64,000 nucleotides of DNA from Microbacterium sp. EST19A (GCF_019969685.1 NZ_JAHXYZ010000002.1:124001-188000); one strand, 5' to 3'. Shown: positions 16,830-27,538, numbered from the stretch's first letter. Numbers and translations are program-made. Notes: a model not told the origin generated them from the letters alone.

Positions 16830-19382
16830 GTGCCTGGAGAGAACCTCACCCGCATCGAAGCGCAGGAGCGCCGCGACGTCATCGACACGCAGTCGTACGA
16901 AGTCGCCCTCGATCTGACCAAGGGCGCCGAGGTTTTCGGTTCCCGGAGCGTCGTGCGCTTCACGGCGACCCCGGAGAGCTTCACGTTCGTCGACCTCATC
17001 GCCCGCGAGGTGCGCGAGATCTCCCTGAACGGCGAGCAGCTGGATCCCGACGAGGTCTTCGCTGATTCCCGTATCGCTCTCTCCGGTCTCCAGGCCGACA
17101 ACGTGCTCGTCGTCGACGCCGACTGCCTCTACACGAACACGGGCGAGGGCCTGCACCGCTTCGTCGACCCGGTCGACGGCGAGGTCTACCTCTACTCGCA
17201 GTTCGAGGTTCCCGACTCCCGGCGCGTGTTCGCCGTCTTCGAGCAGCCCGATCTGAAGGCCACCTTCCAGTTCACGGTCACCGCGCCGTCGGCATGGAAG
17301 GTCGTGTCGAACTCCCCCACGCCCGAGCCCATCGTGCACGACGACGACATCACCGCCACCTGGGGCTTCGAGCCGACCCCGCGCATCTCCTCGTACATCA
17401 CCGCGCTCGTCGCCGGCCCGTACGAGTCGACCTTCTCCGAGCTCACGAGCGCCTCCGGCCGCGTGATCCCGCTCGGGGTCTACGGTCGCAAGAGCCTGTG
17501 GCAGCACCTCGACGCCGACTACATCTTCGACAAGACGCGCGAGGGCTTCACGTACTACGAGTCGAAGTTCGGCGTGCCGTATCCGTTCGCGAAGTACGAC
17601 CAGCTCTTCGTCCCGGAGTTCAACGCCGGCGCGATGGAGAACGCCGGTGCTGTCACGTTCACCGAGTCCTACGTGTTCCGCAGCAAGGTCACCGACGCCG
17701 TCAAGGAGCGTCGCGTCGTCACGATCCTGCACGAGTTGGCGCACATGTGGTTCGGTGACCTCGTCACGATGAAGTGGTGGAACGACCTCTGGCTCAACGA
17801 GTCGTTCGCGGAGTGGGCGTCGACGATCGCCACGGCCGAGGCGACCGAGTGGACCGGCGCGTGGACCACGTTCAATGCGATGGAGAAGACCTGGGCCTAC
17901 CGCCAGGATCAGCTCCCGTCGACGCATCCGATCGTCGCGGAGATCAACGATCTGCAGGACGTCCTCGTCAATTTCGACGGCATCACCTACGCCAAGGGCG
18001 GTTCCGTCCTGAAGCAGCTGGCCGCGTGGGTCGGCATCGAGGCGTTCTTCGGCGGTGTCTCGCAGTATTTCCAGAAGCACTCCTGGGGCAACACCGAGCT
18101 GAGCGACCTGCTCTCCGAGCTCGAGGCGACCAGCGGTCGCGACCTCAGCACGTGGTCGAAGAAGTGGCTCGAGACGGCGGGCGTCAACACGCTGGAACCG
18201 GTCATCGCGGAGGGCGGCGACGGCAAGATCTCCCGGTTCGCCGTGACGCAGACGGCACCCGCCGACTACCCCACGATCCGTCCGCACCGCCTCGGCATCG
18301 GCTTCTACACGCTGACCGACGGCTCGCTCACCCGCACGCACTACGTCGAGGTCGACGTCGACGGCGACCGCACCGAGGTGCCGGAGCTGCAGGGCATCGC
18401 CCGGCCCGACCTGGTGCTGCTCAACGACAACGATCTCGCGTACGCGAAGATCCGACTCGACGAGAAGTCACTCGCCACGGCGATCGCCCATCTCGCCGAC
18501 ATCCACGACCCGCTCGCGCGTTCGCTGGTGTGGGGCGCGGCCTGGGATCAGACACGCGACGCCGAGACACCGGCATCCGCCTACATCGATCTGGTCCTCG
18601 GCAACATCGGCCGCGAGACCGAGTCCACCACCGTCCGCACCACGCTCGGCCAGCTGCGCACGGCAGCGACCCTGTACGTCGCACCCGCCGACCGTGAGTC
18701 GGCCCGCCTGAAGGTCGCCGACGGGATCTGGGCGCTGGCCGAAGCGGCAGAGCCCGGCAGCGACGGCCAGCTCCAGTTCGTCACGGCGTTCGCGAATGCC
18801 CTCGTCACGCCCGAGCACGCCGGAATCGTCGGCCGCCTGCGCTCCGGCGAGGAGACGCTCCCTGGTCTCGAGATCGACGCAGACCTGAACTGGCAGCTGC
18901 TGGTCGGACTCGCCACCATCGGCGCGACGGATGCCGCCACCATCGACGCGGCTCTCGCCGCCGACAACACCGCCAAGGGCGGCGAGTTCGCCGCTCAGGC
19001 ACGTGCCGCTCTTCCCGACTCCGCGTCGAAGAACGCCGCCTGGGCGTCGCTCATCGAGCGCGACGACGCACCCAACACGATCGTGCGCTCTGCAGCCCTG
19101 GGCTTCGTCCACCCGGCCGGAGCCGCGGTCCTGGGCGAGTTCGTGCCGAAGTACTTCGACATGCTGCTCCCGATCTGGGAGTCGCGGACCTACCAGATCG
19201 CGCAGTACCTCGTGGTGGGCCTGTTCCCGACCGCACTCGCCGACGTCGCGCTGCGCGACGCGACGCGTGGCTGGCTCGCAGCGAACCAGGATGCCGCGCC
19301 GGCGCTCCGCCGCCTCGTGCTGGAGAACCTCGCCGATGTCGAGCGGGCGCTGGCCGCGCAGTCGCGCGACGCCGACGACTGA
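16830..19382 (+). CDS. pepN: aminopeptidase N (M1 metallopeptidase)
   Basis: 850 aa, the normal actinobacterial length. The GAMENAG substrate-binding motif is at 267-273 and the zinc site HELAH at 301-305 with the third ligand E324 in NESFAE. The C-terminal half is the ERAP1-like helical domain. It removes N-terminal residues from peptides in the cytosol. I chose the GTG at 16830 ([15 protein letters not shown]) because related proteins begin at that point and GGGAGT precedes it; TAGGCT (16755-16760) would give a leader of about 60 bases. Followed by a strong terminator. Confidence 0.92.
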   Translation: MPGENLTRIEAQERRDVIDTQSYEVALDLTKGAEVFGSRSVVRFTATPESFTFVDLIAREVREISLNGEQLDPDEVFADSRIALSGLQADNVLVVDADCLYTNTGEGLHRFVDPVDGEVYLYSQFEVPDSRRVFAVFEQPDLKATFQFTVTAPSAWKVVSNSPTPEPIVHDDDITATWGFEPTPRISSYITALVAGPYESTFSELTSASGRVIPLGVYGRKSLWQHLDADYIFDKTREGFTYYESKFGVPYPFAKYDQLFVPEFNAGAMENAGAVTFTESYVFRSKVTDAVKERRVVTILHELAHMWFGDLVTMKWWNDLWLNESFAEWASTIATAEATEWTGAWTTFNAMEKTWAYRQDQLPSTHPIVAEINDLQDVLVNFDGITYAKGGSVLKQLAAWVGIEAFFGGVSQYFQKHSWGNTELSDLLSELEATSGRDLSTWSKKWLETAGVNTLEPVIAEGGDGKISRFAVTQTAPADYPTIRPHRLGIGFYTLTDGSLTRTHYVEVDVDGDRTEVPELQGIARPDLVLLNDNDLAYAKIRLDEKSLATAIAHLADIHDPLARSLVWGAAWDQTRDAETPASAYIDLVLGNIGRETESTTVRTTLGQLRTAATLYVAPADRESARLKVADGIWALAEAAEPGSDGQLQFVTAFANALVTPEHAGIVGRLRSGEETLPGLEIDADLNWQLLVGLATIGATDAATIDAALAADNTAKGGEFAAQARAALPDSASKNAAWASLIERDDAPNTIVRSAALGFVHPAGAAVLGEFVPKYFDMLLPIWESRTYQIAQYLVVGLFPTALADVALRDATRGWLAANQDAAPALRRLVLENLADVERALAAQSRDADD

Positions 19383-19390
19383 CCCCTTCT

Positions 19391-19432
19391 CGAAAGGCTC
19401 AGCGACCCGGGAACGGGCTGCTGAGCCTTTCG
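19391..19432 (+). terminator. hairpin terminator after pepN
   Basis: CGAAAGGCTCAGC pairs with GCTGAGCCTTTCG (13 bp, perfect) around a 16-base loop, 9 bases after the pepN stop. Separates pepN from the mscS operon. Confidence 0.75.
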
Positions 19433-19477
19433 TCGTACCCAGCCCGCACAGAGGCCTGATCGCTAGGATCGGTGGTG

Positions 19478-20548
19478 ATGATGATCCCCCTCGAAGTCAC
19501 CGATCCGCCCGCTACAGTGCTGCCCGTCTGGTGGGCCGACATGCTCCGTGTGCTCGGCCAAGTCGGCATGACGGCGCTCACCGTCGCGATCATCATCGTC
19601 AGCTGTATCGTGATCGGCTTCGTGCTGCGGGTCGTCATCCGCCGCGTCGTGCACCGCATCGTCGACAGCGCGAAGAACAAGGCGGATGTCGACGACACCC
19701 AGGCCCTCGAGCGATCGCCCCTTGCCGACATGCGGCTGGTTCAGCGCACCCGCACGCTCGGCTCGATCCTGCAGAACATCGTGAACGTGATGCTCGTCGT
19801 GATCGCGCTCGTGCTCGTCGTCGGCACACTCTCTCCTGGCCTCCTCGGCTCCCTGACGCTGCTCACGGCTGCCGTCGGCGCCGGTCTCGGCTTCGGGGCG
19901 CAGAACATCGTCAAAGACGTGCTCAACGGCATGTTCATCGTCGCCGAGGACCAGATCGGCATCGGCGACGTCGTCGATCTCGGCCTCGCGAGCGGAGTGG
20001 TCGAGTACGTCAGCGTGCGCATCACGCAGGTGCGCGATGTGAACGGCACTCTCTGGTACGTGCGCAACGGCGAGGTCACCCGCATCGGCAACATGTCGCA
20101 GGGCTGGGCCCGCACGATCATCGATCTCGGCGTGCCCGCCGACTCCGATCTCGAACAGGTCGAGCACACCATGTTGGAGACGGCGCAGGGGCTCGCCAAG
20201 GATCCCAAGTGGCGCACCCGTATCGTCGAGAAGCCCGAGCTCTGGGGCCTCGAGTCGATCGGCGGCGATGCCCTCGTCGTCCGCATCGTGGTGAAGACGC
20301 GCGCGAACGCGAAGGACGACGTCGCGCAGGAGCTGCGCCGACGGCTCCGGGCCGCGCTCATCGAGAAGGAGATCGCGGTGCCCAGCCTGGTCGATGTCGT
20401 TCCGACGGGGCTCGACGGTGCGCGTCGCGTCCGCGGCGCGAATCCGCCGCGCACCCGCCCGAATGCGGTGACCGGTGTGCCGGTCATCCCCGACCGCGGG
20501 ATCTGGCGGCGCAAGAAGACGACCGACGACGGGAGCCCTCAGAAGTGA
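19478..20548 (+). CDS. mechanosensitive ion channel, MscS family
   Basis: 356 aa. Three transmembrane segments near the N-terminus: about 22-45, 90-112 and 115-145, the last being the pore helix with [21 protein letters not shown]. The MscS beta domain follows. It would release solutes under hypo-osmotic stress. The start is ambiguous: GTG 19472, GTG 19475, ATG 19478 and ATG 19481 are consecutive in frame; TAGGAT (19464-19469) is 8 bases before 19478, so a leaderless start around there is likely. The stop overlaps the globin GTG (GTGA). Confidence 0.87.
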   Translation: MMIPLEVTDPPATVLPVWWADMLRVLGQVGMTALTVAIIIVSCIVIGFVLRVVIRRVVHRIVDSAKNKADVDDTQALERSPLADMRLVQRTRTLGSILQNIVNVMLVVIALVLVVGTLSPGLLGSLTLLTAAVGAGLGFGAQNIVKDVLNGMFIVAEDQIGIGDVVDLGLASGVVEYVSVRITQVRDVNGTLWYVRNGEVTRIGNMSQGWARTIIDLGVPADSDLEQVEHTMLETAQGLAKDPKWRTRIVEKPELWGLESIGGDALVVRIVVKTRANAKDDVAQELRRRLRAALIEKEIAVPSLVDVVPTGLDGARRVRGANPPRTRPNAVTGVPVIPDRGIWRRKKTTDDGSPQK

Positions 20549-20994
20549 CGTTCTACGACGAGGTCGGCGGACGCGAGACGTTCGCGAAGATCGTCTCCGT
20601 CTTCTATCGCGAGGTCGCGCTCGATCCGGTGCTCAAGCCGATGTACCCGGAGGAGGATCTCGGTCCTGCCGAGCAGCGCCTGCTGATGTTCCTCGAGCAG
20701 TACTGGGGCGGCCCGACCACCTATGGCGACACACGCGGCCACCCTCGCCTGCGCATGCGGCACATGCCCTTCCGCGTCGATCCGGATGCCCGCGATCGTT
20801 GGCTCCGTCACATGCGTACCGCCGTCGACGAGGCGCAGTTGTCGCCCCTCCACGAAACGACGCTCTGGGACTACCTGGAGCGCGCGGCCTATGCCATGGT
20901 GAACACCATGGAGCCGTCGGGCATCGGTACCACCTCTGGCGGGCGCCCGACGCTCGAGACCCGATCACGTCAGGAATCAACGGAGACCTCATGA
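20545..20994 (+). CDS. glbO: group II truncated hemoglobin
   Basis: 149 aa. Group II trHb features: tyrosine in VFYREV (B10 region), YPEED (CD1 Tyr), the proximal His within RMRHMPF and a Trp in RDRWLRHM (G8). Binds oxygen or NO at a heme; in mycobacteria GlbO is linked to redox protection. Starts with GTG that overlaps the mscS TGA, and its stop overlaps the next gene's ATG, so it is translationally linked to both. The C-terminal tail ([21 protein letters not shown]) is unstructured-looking and longer than needed. Confidence 0.9.
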   Translation: MTFYDEVGGRETFAKIVSVFYREVALDPVLKPMYPEEDLGPAEQRLLMFLEQYWGGPTTYGDTRGHPRLRMRHMPFRVDPDARDRWLRHMRTAVDEAQLSPLHETTLWDYLERAAYAMVNTMEPSGIGTTSGGRPTLETRSRQESTETS

Positions 20995-22649
20995 CGACAA
21001 CGCCCCTGTCCGCAGATGTCCTGGTGATCGGATGGGGGTTGTCGGGGCTGGTCGCCGCCGCCGAGGCGCTCGACGCCGGCCGTCGTGTCATCATCGTGGA
21101 CCAGGAGCCGCGCACGAACCTCGGCGGGCAGGCCTGGTGGTCGTTCGGCGGTCTCTTCTTCATCGACTCCCCCGAGCAGCGGCGGATGGGGATCAAGGAC
21201 TCGCTCGAGCTGGCGACGCAGGACTGGTTCGGCAACGCCGCGTTCGATCGTCCGGAAGACGAATGGCCGAGGCGGTGGGCGGACGCGTACCTGCAGTTCG
21301 CAGCCGGTGAGAAGCGCTCCTGGCTGCGCGAACGCGGCGTCGGCTTCTTCCCGGTCGTCGGCTGGGCGGAACGCGGCGGATACGGGGCACTCGGGCCCGG
21401 CAACTCGGTCCCCCGCTTCCACATCACCTGGGGAACCGGTCCCGGCATCGTCGCGCCGTTCGCCGCCGCCGTCGAGCAGGGCGAACGCGAAGGGCGACTC
21501 ACCGTGCTCCCCCGCCACCGCGTCGCGGAGCTGATCGTCACGGACGGAGCGGTCACGGGCGCGCGCGGCCAGGTGCTGGCGACGAGCGGCGCCGCACGCG
21601 GCGTCGAGTCGTCGCGCGAGGTGATCGGCGACTTCGAGATCAGCGCGGGCGCCACGATCGTCTCCTCGGGCGGCATCGGCGGCAACCACGACCTCGTCCG
21701 CGCGGCCTGGCCTTCACGGCTCGGCACCCCGCCCGAGCACATGCTCACCGGCGTCCCGGCGTACGTCGACGGCTCCATGCACGGCGTCAGCGAGGCGGCG
21801 GGCGCTCATCTCATCAACGGCGACCGGATGTGGCACTATGTCGAGGGCATCACGAACTGGGATCCGGTGTGGCCGTCGCACGGCATCCGCATCCTGCCCG
21901 GGCCGTCGTCGCTATGGCTCGACGCGACCGGAAAGCGCCTGCCCGTGCCGCTGTTCCCCGGCTTCGACACACTCGGCACGCTCGCGCACCTGCGCACGAC
22001 AGGGCACGATCACTCGTGGTTCGTGACGTCGCGGAGCATCGTCGAGAAGGAGTTCGCGCTCTCCGGCAGCGAGCAGAATCCCGACCTCACCGGCAAGGAC
22101 GTCGGGCTGCTGCTCAAGTCCCGGCTCGCGAAGGGGCCGACCGGCCCGGTGCAGGCGTTCCTCGACGAGGGCGAGGACTTCATCGTCGAGAGCGACCTGG
22201 AGTCCCTCCTCGAGCAGATGCGACAGCATCCGGGTGGCGAACTGCTCGACATCGACAACGTGCGCCGCGAGGTCGTCGCCCGCGACCGCGAGATGGACAA
22301 CGACTTCACCAAGGATGCCCAGATCGGGATGCTGCGCTCGATGCGCAGCTACCGCGGCGACAAGCTGATCCGCACCGCGGCCCCGCATCGGCTGCAGGAT
22401 CCTGCCGCCGGTCCTCTCGTCGCCGTCAAGCTGCATGTGCTGACGAGGAAGTCGCTGGGCGGGATCAACACCGACCTCGACGGACGCGCGCTGGATGCCA
22501 CCGGAACGCCGATTCCCGGGCTCTACGCGGCCGGAGAGGCCAGCGGGTTCGGCGGTGGAGGCGTGCACGGGTATCGCGCGCTGGAGGGCACCTTCCTCGG
22601 CGGATGCCTGTTCTCGGGTCGACAGGCCGGACGCGCCGCGGCGCGCTGA
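20991..22649 (+). CDS. FAD-binding dehydrogenase (KstD/flavocytochrome c-like)
   Basis: 552 aa. The N-terminal FAD-binding motif [21 protein letters not shown] (GxGxxG-like, residues about 10-24) and [16 protein letters not shown] are followed by a central region and the C-terminal [30 protein letters not shown], which completes the FAD_binding_2 fold. It resembles 3-ketosteroid dehydrogenase/fumarate reductase relatives; the substrate is not clear. It overlaps glbO by ATGA, so mscS, glbO and this gene form one operon, an odd mix of functions. Confidence 0.85.
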   Translation: MTTTPLSADVLVIGWGLSGLVAAAEALDAGRRVIIVDQEPRTNLGGQAWWSFGGLFFIDSPEQRRMGIKDSLELATQDWFGNAAFDRPEDEWPRRWADAYLQFAAGEKRSWLRERGVGFFPVVGWAERGGYGALGPGNSVPRFHITWGTGPGIVAPFAAAVEQGEREGRLTVLPRHRVAELIVTDGAVTGARGQVLATSGAARGVESSREVIGDFEISAGATIVSSGGIGGNHDLVRAAWPSRLGTPPEHMLTGVPAYVDGSMHGVSEAAGAHLINGDRMWHYVEGITNWDPVWPSHGIRILPGPSSLWLDATGKRLPVPLFPGFDTLGTLAHLRTTGHDHSWFVTSRSIVEKEFALSGSEQNPDLTGKDVGLLLKSRLAKGPTGPVQAFLDEGEDFIVESDLESLLEQMRQHPGGELLDIDNVRREVVARDREMDNDFTKDAQIGMLRSMRSYRGDKLIRTAAPHRLQDPAAGPLVAVKLHVLTRKSLGGINTDLDGRALDATGTPIPGLYAAGEASGFGGGGVHGYRALEGTFLGGCLFSGRQAGRAAAR

Positions 22650-22661
22650 TTCCCGCGGGCG

Positions 22662-23327
22662 CTAGCCGGCAGCGCGCGTGTCGCGAACGGCGGTCAAACC
22701 GGATGCCACCGGCCCGCGTGCCAGCACGTGACCGCGGCGGAACGCGAGCCTGGACCACCGTCCGGACCGCATGACCGGAACGTCCTCTTCTCCGGAGATG
22801 AATCCCATCGCGTCGGCCGCGAAGGCGATTCCGCGGGGAAGACCGTCGAGGTCGTCATCCGGCTCGCCCCAGATCGCCGCCCTGAGCGCGCGGACGGCCT
22901 CCTCGCCGGAGCCAGGGATGGCCCCGCGCGCGACAGCGGAGATCCCCCATTGGGCGCGCTGGGCGACCATGGCTGCGGGGAGCATCGACCCCGGCTTCCA
23001 GTCCCCGCGGGGCGGGGCGACCCCTGCCCAGGCGGGCGAGAGGCCCGTCTCCGGGAGATTCAGCCGCAGCGGGTCGTCTGACGCGGTGAGCTGGTCCACG
23101 ACGATGTCGCATTCGAGTTCGGGGTCGGCGTGCACGATGCGCATCGCGAGGACGGTCGGAGTGTTGTCGAACAGGCCGTGCGGGGCGAGGGCGGCCGTGG
23201 TCAGCGCGAGCACGCCGTTCGACGCCTGCAGCCGCACACCGTCGTCCGTGATCCTCGTCGCTCGTCCCACGAACGTCAGAACGTCCTTTGCCGTGTCGGG
23301 GTCGGCGAGGAGAAGGTGATGCGGCAC
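22662..23327 (-). CDS. conserved hypothetical protein
   Basis: 221 aa, GTG start (VPHHLLLADPDTAKDVLTF). No recognised catalytic motif, signal peptide or membrane helix. The N-terminal 90 residues look like a beta-rich domain, with ALTTAALAPHG and VVDQLT stretches; the C-terminal part has acidic and Gly-rich segments. Leaderless start: TAGTTT (23335-23340) lies 7 bases before the GTG. It is convergent with the FAD dehydrogenase and divergent from tesB. I do not recognise the family. Confidence 0.75.
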   Translation of the reverse strand: MPHHLLLADPDTAKDVLTFVGRATRITDDGVRLQASNGVLALTTAALAPHGLFDNTPTVLAMRIVHADPELECDIVVDQLTASDDPLRLNLPETGLSPAWAGVAPPRGDWKPGSMLPAAMVAQRAQWGISAVARGAIPGSGEEAVRALRAAIWGEPDDDLDGLPRGIAFAADAMGFISGEEDVPVMRSGRWSRLAFRRGHVLARGPVASGLTAVRDTRAAG

Positions 23328-23377
23328 GCGTTCTAAACTACCAACGGACCGGTGCCCACGGTCGCGGAGAGGAACCG

Positions 23378-24262
23378 ATGAGCCCGGAAGACCACGCCAT
23401 CCAGACCGTCGAGCGCCTGCTCGAGGTGCTCGACCTCGACTTCACGCAGGCCCGCACCACGGAGGACATCTTCACGGGTGCCTCGCACCCGATGCCGAGC
23501 GGTCGGATCTACGGCGGTCAGGTCCTCGCGCAGAGTCTCATCGCCGCCGAGCGCACGTTGCCCGAGGATCGGGCCGTCCACTCGATGCACGGCTACTTCC
23601 TTCGCCCGGGAGACGCGAGCCAGGGGATCACGATCGCGGTGGACCGCATCCACGACGGCCGATCCTTCTCGACGCGGCGTTCGCAGGCGTATCAGAACGG
23701 TGTGCCGATCTTCTCGATGATCGCGTCGTTCCAGGACCAGGATCCGGGGGTGGAGCACGCGGAGCCGATGCCGGATGGCGTGCCGGCGCCGGAGGACCTC
23801 GCGCCGGACGAGGAAAGGGTGGAGGGTCTCCCCGACGGGACGGCGCGGATGCTGAGCGAACGGGCCGCCGACATCCGGCACGTCGATCACCCGCTCTACC
23901 TGCCGAGCGATGACGCGAAGGTCGCCAGGCAGGCGGTCTGGATGCGCCTGCGCGCTCCGCTGCCCGACGATCAGCGACTGCACCGCGCTGCGCTCGCCTA
24001 CCTGAGCGACATGACGATCCAGGAGTCGATCCTGCGCGCCCACGGGGTGTACTGGGCGATGCCCGGGCTCAAGGTCGCCAGTCTCGATCATGCGATGTGG
24101 TGGCATCGTCCTGCACGCGTGGACGAGTGGCTGCTCTACGTGCAGGAGTCCCCGAATGCACGCGGTGGCAGGGGCCTCGCGACCGGACGCATCTACTCGC
24201 GGGAGGGCGCTCTCGTCGCCAGTGTCGCGCAGGAGATCATGATCCGCGTGCCGGAGGCCTAG
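23378..24262 (+). CDS. tesB: acyl-CoA thioesterase II (TesB-like)
   Basis: 294 aa. Double hot-dog thioesterase: first half MPSGRIYGGQVLAQSLIAAERTLP and HSMHGYFLRPGD; second half with YLSDMTIQES and LDHAMWWHRPARVDEWLLY. It hydrolyses acyl-CoA to free acid and CoA. GAGGAA is 5 bases before the ATG. The last base triplet TAG shares the palindrome CTAG with the stop of the convergent HNH gene, so both genes end within 4 bases. Confidence 0.9.
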   Translation: MSPEDHAIQTVERLLEVLDLDFTQARTTEDIFTGASHPMPSGRIYGGQVLAQSLIAAERTLPEDRAVHSMHGYFLRPGDASQGITIAVDRIHDGRSFSTRRSQAYQNGVPIFSMIASFQDQDPGVEHAEPMPDGVPAPEDLAPDEERVEGLPDGTARMLSERAADIRHVDHPLYLPSDDAKVARQAVWMRLRAPLPDDQRLHRAALAYLSDMTIQESILRAHGVYWAMPGLKVASLDHAMWWHRPARVDEWLLYVQESPNARGGRGLATGRIYSREGALVASVAQEIMIRVPEA

Positions 24263-24702
24263 TCCGCCAGCAGGGCGGGGAGGATCGTCGCGTAGCGCAG
24301 CAGGAAGTCGCGCTCGTCGAGCTTCTTCCGTCGCAGCCACCCGGTGACCTCGCTGTTGCTCTTGCTCGCATTGCAGGACGCGCAGGCGGGCACGACGTTG
24401 TCGATGGTGTAGCGCCCGCCGCGAGAGATCGGCATGACGCAGTCGCGCTGGAGCCGGCCGTCATCCTCTGATCGGCAATAGGCGCACCCTCCCCACGCGG
24501 CCACGATGTCGGCCCACTGCGGCGCGGTGAGGTCGTTGTCCACGCGGTCCAGTCGACCTTTACGGCGCTTCGCGTACCGGGCCCGCGCAGCCTTCGACGG
24601 TCCGGCGGCAGGGAACTTGCGACGCGAAGGCACGGCTCGACGGTATCGCGCCGACAGGCGGTCTCCGCTCACCTCCCGCCGCGTGGCGGAGGAGTCCGTC
24701 AC
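24259..24702 (-). CDS. HNH endonuclease-fold protein
   Basis: 147 aa. Zinc-binding Cys pairs C73-C76 (CAYC) and C107-C110 (CASC) frame the beta-beta-alpha metal motif. The catalytic segment reads RDCVMPISRGG where HNH nucleases normally have DHVxP, so the expected His (position 88) is Cys. The N-terminal 50 residues are very basic (RYRR, RRKF, KRRKGR). GTG start with GGGGGAGG 6 bases upstream. From memory an HNH protein also occurs near glbO in mycobacteria, so this may be a conserved domesticated protein rather than a mobile one. Nuclease activity is uncertain. Confidence 0.82.
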   Translation of the reverse strand: MTDSSATRREVSGDRLSARYRRAVPSRRKFPAAGPSKAARARYAKRRKGRLDRVDNDLTAPQWADIVAAWGGCAYCRSEDDGRLQRDCVMPISRGGRYTIDNVVPACASCNASKSNSEVTGWLRRKKLDERDFLLRYATILPALLAD

Positions 24703-24744
24703 CGGGCACCTCCCCCATCATGCGGACGCGGGGCGCGCGCAGGC

Positions 24745-25221
24745 TCAGCGGTGGGCGTATTCGATCGACGGGCCGACGAAGGGCTCCCACGCGTCGCGCA
24801 TCTCCTGCGTCAGCCGCGTCGGCCGGCCGCTTGCGGCGTCCACCAGGACGATCACCGCTGTCGATCGAGCGTAGATGGTCCGGGGTTCCGCGGCCGGATC
24901 GTTGTGGACCTCGTAGCAGACCTCGACGCTCGATCCGCCGAGCTTCCCGAACCACATCTGCACCTCGAGCGGACGGCGCTGGTAGGGCACCGGCGCCAGG
25001 TACTCGATCTCCTGGCGCGCGATGAGCGTCAGGATGCCTTCGTCGATCCCGGAGTCGAGGACGGCCGTGGTCGGCGCCTCCTCCCCGGGACCGGCGCGCC
25101 AGAACGCCCGCACCCGCGCCTCCTCGAGGAGCTTGAGCATCGAGGTGTTGTTGACGTGGTTGAACGCATCCAGATCGCCCCAGCGGAGGTGGATCGGGAT
25201 GTGCAGACGCGGGGTGGACAT
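24745..25221 (-). CDS. acyl-CoA thioesterase, 4HBT hot-dog fold
   Basis: 158 aa. Single hot-dog domain with LRWGDLDAFNHVNNTSMLKLLEEARVRAFW, the 4-hydroxybenzoyl-CoA thioesterase signature (Asp in WGDLDAFNHVNN). Its substrate is unknown. Its ATG shares one base with the ettA stop (TGATG), so the two are cotranscribed. A thioesterase beside the ABC-F ATPase is also the arrangement in mycobacteria, as I recall. Confidence 0.87.
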   Translation of the reverse strand: MSTPRLHIPIHLRWGDLDAFNHVNNTSMLKLLEEARVRAFWRAGPGEEAPTTAVLDSGIDEGILTLIARQEIEYLAPVPYQRRPLEVQMWFGKLGGSSVEVCYEVHNDPAAEPRTIYARSTAVIVLVDAASGRPTRLTQEMRDAWEPFVGPSIEYAHR

Positions 25222-26900
25222 CAGTCGCGCGTGAGCTTGCGGTGCGTGGAGCGGTGCGGCTTCGCAGCATCGGCCCCGAGGCGATCGACCTTGTTCTCCT
25301 CGTAGGCCTCGAAGTTGCCCTCGAACCAGTACCACTGGCCGGGGTTCTCGTCGGTGCCCTCGTAGGCGAGGATGTGCGTCGCGATGCGGTCGAGGAACCA
25401 CCGGTCGTGGGTGATGACCACGGCGCAGCCGGGGAACTCGAGCAGCGCGTTCTCGAGCGAGCTCAGCGTCTCGACGTCGAGGTCGTTGGTGGGCTCGTCG
25501 AGGAGCAGCAGGTTGCCGCCCTCTTTCAGCGTGAGGGCGAGGTTCAGTCGGTTGCGCTCACCACCGGAGAGCACACCCGCCTTCTTCTGCTGGTCGGGAC
25601 CCTTGAAGCCGAACTTCGAGACGTACGCCCGCGAGGGGATCTCGGTCTTGCCGACCTGGATGTAGTCGAGCCCGTCGGACACGACCTCCCACAGCGTCTT
25701 GTTCGGGTCGATGTTCGAGCGCGACTGGTCGACGTAGCTGATCTTGACCGTCTCACCGATCTTGAGGTCGCCCCCGTCGAGCGGCTCGAGCCCGACGATC
25801 GTCTTGAACAGAGTGGTCTTACCCACACCGTTCGGGCCGATCACACCGACGATGCCGTTCGGCGGCAGGTTGAAGCTGAGGCCGTCGATCAGCACGCGGT
25901 CGTCGAAGCCTTTCTGCAGCTTCTTGGCGTCGATGACGATGCCACCGAGGCGCGGGCCTGCCGGGATCTGGATCTCGTCGAAGTCGAGCTTCCGGGTCCG
26001 CTCGGCCTCCGTGGCCATCTCCTCGTACCGGGCGAGACGAGCCTTCGACTTGGTCTGGCGGCCCTTGGCGCTGGAGCGCACCCACTCGAGCTCTTCCTTG
26101 AGGCGCTTCGCGAGCTTCGCGTCTTTCTTGCCCTGGACCTCGAGGCGTTCGCCCTTCTTCTCCAGGTAGGTCGAGTAGTTGCCCTCGTAGCCGATGAGAC
26201 GACCGCGGTCGACCTCGGCGATCCACTCGGCGACGTGGTCGAGGAAGTACCGGTCGTGGGTGATCGCGATCACCGCGCCCTTGTACGCCTGCAGGTGCTG
26301 CTCGAGCCAGAGCACGCTCTCCGCGTCGAGATGGTTGGTGGGCTCGTCGAGGAGCAGCAGGTCGGGCTTCTGGAGGAGCAGCTTGGCGAGGGCCACGCGG
26401 CGCTTCTCACCACCCGAGAGCGGCGCGATGGCGGCGTCGGCAGGCGGGGTGCGCAGCGCATCCATGGCCTGGTCGAGCTGCGAATCGAGGTCCCAGCCGT
26501 CGGCGGCGTCGATCTCCTCCTGGAGACCGCCCATCTCGGCGAGGAGGGCGTCGAAGTCGGCGTCGGGATCGGCCATGAGCGCCGAGATCTCGTTGAAGCG
26601 GTCGACCTTCGCCTTGATCGCGATGCCGTCCTGGATGTTCTCGATCACGGTCTTCGACTCGTCGAGCTCGGGCTCCTGCATGAGGATGCCGACCGTGAAA
26701 CCGGGAGACAGCTTCGCCTCGCCGTTGGACGGCGTGTCGAGGCCGGCCATGATCTTGAGGATCGTCGACTTTCCGGCGCCGTTCGGACCCACCATGCCGA
26801 TCTTGGCGCCAGGAAGGAATGCCATGGTGACGTCGTCGAGGATGAGCTTCTCGCCCACTGCCTTGCGTGCACGCACCATCGAGTAGATGTACTCAGCCAC
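25221..26900 (-). CDS. ettA: energy-dependent translational throttle ATPase EttA (ABC-F)
   Basis: 559 aa, the standard EttA length. Two ABC ATPase domains: Walker A GPNGAGKS and GPNGVGKT, signatures LSGGEKRRVALA and LSGGERNRLNLA, Walker B LLLDEPTNHLD and LLLDEPTNDLD, joined by a charged linker with EVQGKKDAKLAKRLKEELEW, the P-site tRNA interaction motif. There are no membrane segments. It binds the ribosome and gates the first elongation step depending on ATP/ADP. GTG start (GTGGCTGAGTAC) with AAGGAG upstream. Followed by the thioesterase gene with a one-base overlap. Confidence 0.95.
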   Translation of the reverse strand: MAEYIYSMVRARKAVGEKLILDDVTMAFLPGAKIGMVGPNGAGKSTILKIMAGLDTPSNGEAKLSPGFTVGILMQEPELDESKTVIENIQDGIAIKAKVDRFNEISALMADPDADFDALLAEMGGLQEEIDAADGWDLDSQLDQAMDALRTPPADAAIAPLSGGEKRRVALAKLLLQKPDLLLLDEPTNHLDAESVLWLEQHLQAYKGAVIAITHDRYFLDHVAEWIAEVDRGRLIGYEGNYSTYLEKKGERLEVQGKKDAKLAKRLKEELEWVRSSAKGRQTKSKARLARYEEMATEAERTRKLDFDEIQIPAGPRLGGIVIDAKKLQKGFDDRVLIDGLSFNLPPNGIVGVIGPNGVGKTTLFKTIVGLEPLDGGDLKIGETVKISYVDQSRSNIDPNKTLWEVVSDGLDYIQVGKTEIPSRAYVSKFGFKGPDQQKKAGVLSGGERNRLNLALTLKEGGNLLLLDEPTNDLDVETLSSLENALLEFPGCAVVITHDRWFLDRIATHILAYEGTDENPGQWYWFEGNFEAYEENKVDRLGADAAKPHRSTHRKLTRD

Positions 26901-26963
26901 CGAAAACCGCTCCTTCTGTTGGCGTCGAAGATCGACACTCCAGCCTACCGGCCCTCGGCTGTG

Positions 26964-27461
26964 TCACCAGTCGATGGGACGAGTGCTGCCGACGAGGCAG
27001 CGCCCTTCTGCCAGCTGCGGCATCACCGCGGTGACCACTTGTCCGGTCGACGGTCCGACCTGTCCGATCAGGCACTCCTCGTCACCCCATCGCACGGAGA
27101 ACAGCAGGCTCTCCGCGGTGTTGCCCACCGTGGACACGTCCTGCGTCACCTGCATGTCTGCGCGGTCGAAGCCCGCCCCGATGAGCGCGTCGATGTACGC
27201 ACGACCCGCTCCGCGCTGCTCCGTCGCCCAGACAGCCTCGGAGACGCTCGTGAAGACCGGGAGGTTGTCTTCCGCGGTGCCGTCCGGCACCAGTTCCGGT
27301 TCGACGGGTGCGGTGGCGCCCGGTGACGGCGAGGCCTCAGCCGACGGCGTGGCGGAGACATCAGGACCCGGCCCGCAGGCGGAGAGCACGAGCAGCGCGG
27401 CGGCGAGAGCCACGAGGGAGGCGGCCGTACGCGGCGCCGCAGAGACCGGTCGACGAAGCAC
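26964..27461 (-). CDS. lipoprotein, DUF6993-like
   Basis: 165 aa. N-terminal lipoprotein signal with lipobox LSAC and lipidation Cys at 29, followed by a Ser/Pro/Ala-rich linker (about 30-60) and a small globular domain containing two Cys (in EECLIG and GRCLVG) that could form a disulfide. From memory it matches a Microbacteriaceae DUF. Function unknown; it would sit on the outer face of the membrane. Leaderless start: TAGACT (27468-27473) lies 6 bases before the GTG. Confidence 0.82.
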   Translation of the reverse strand: MLRRPVSAAPRTAASLVALAAALLVLSACGPGPDVSATPSAEASPSPGATAPVEPELVPDGTAEDNLPVFTSVSEAVWATEQRGAGRAYIDALIGAGFDRADMQVTQDVSTVGNTAESLLFSVRWGDEECLIGQVGPSTGQVVTAVMPQLAEGRCLVGSTRPIDW

Positions 27462-27538
27462 GTGCTGAGTCTACGTGCAGCCACCTCACGCATAGCCACG
27501 CCGACCGGTCTGGATCCGTTCGCGTCCGGGCCGTTCGC

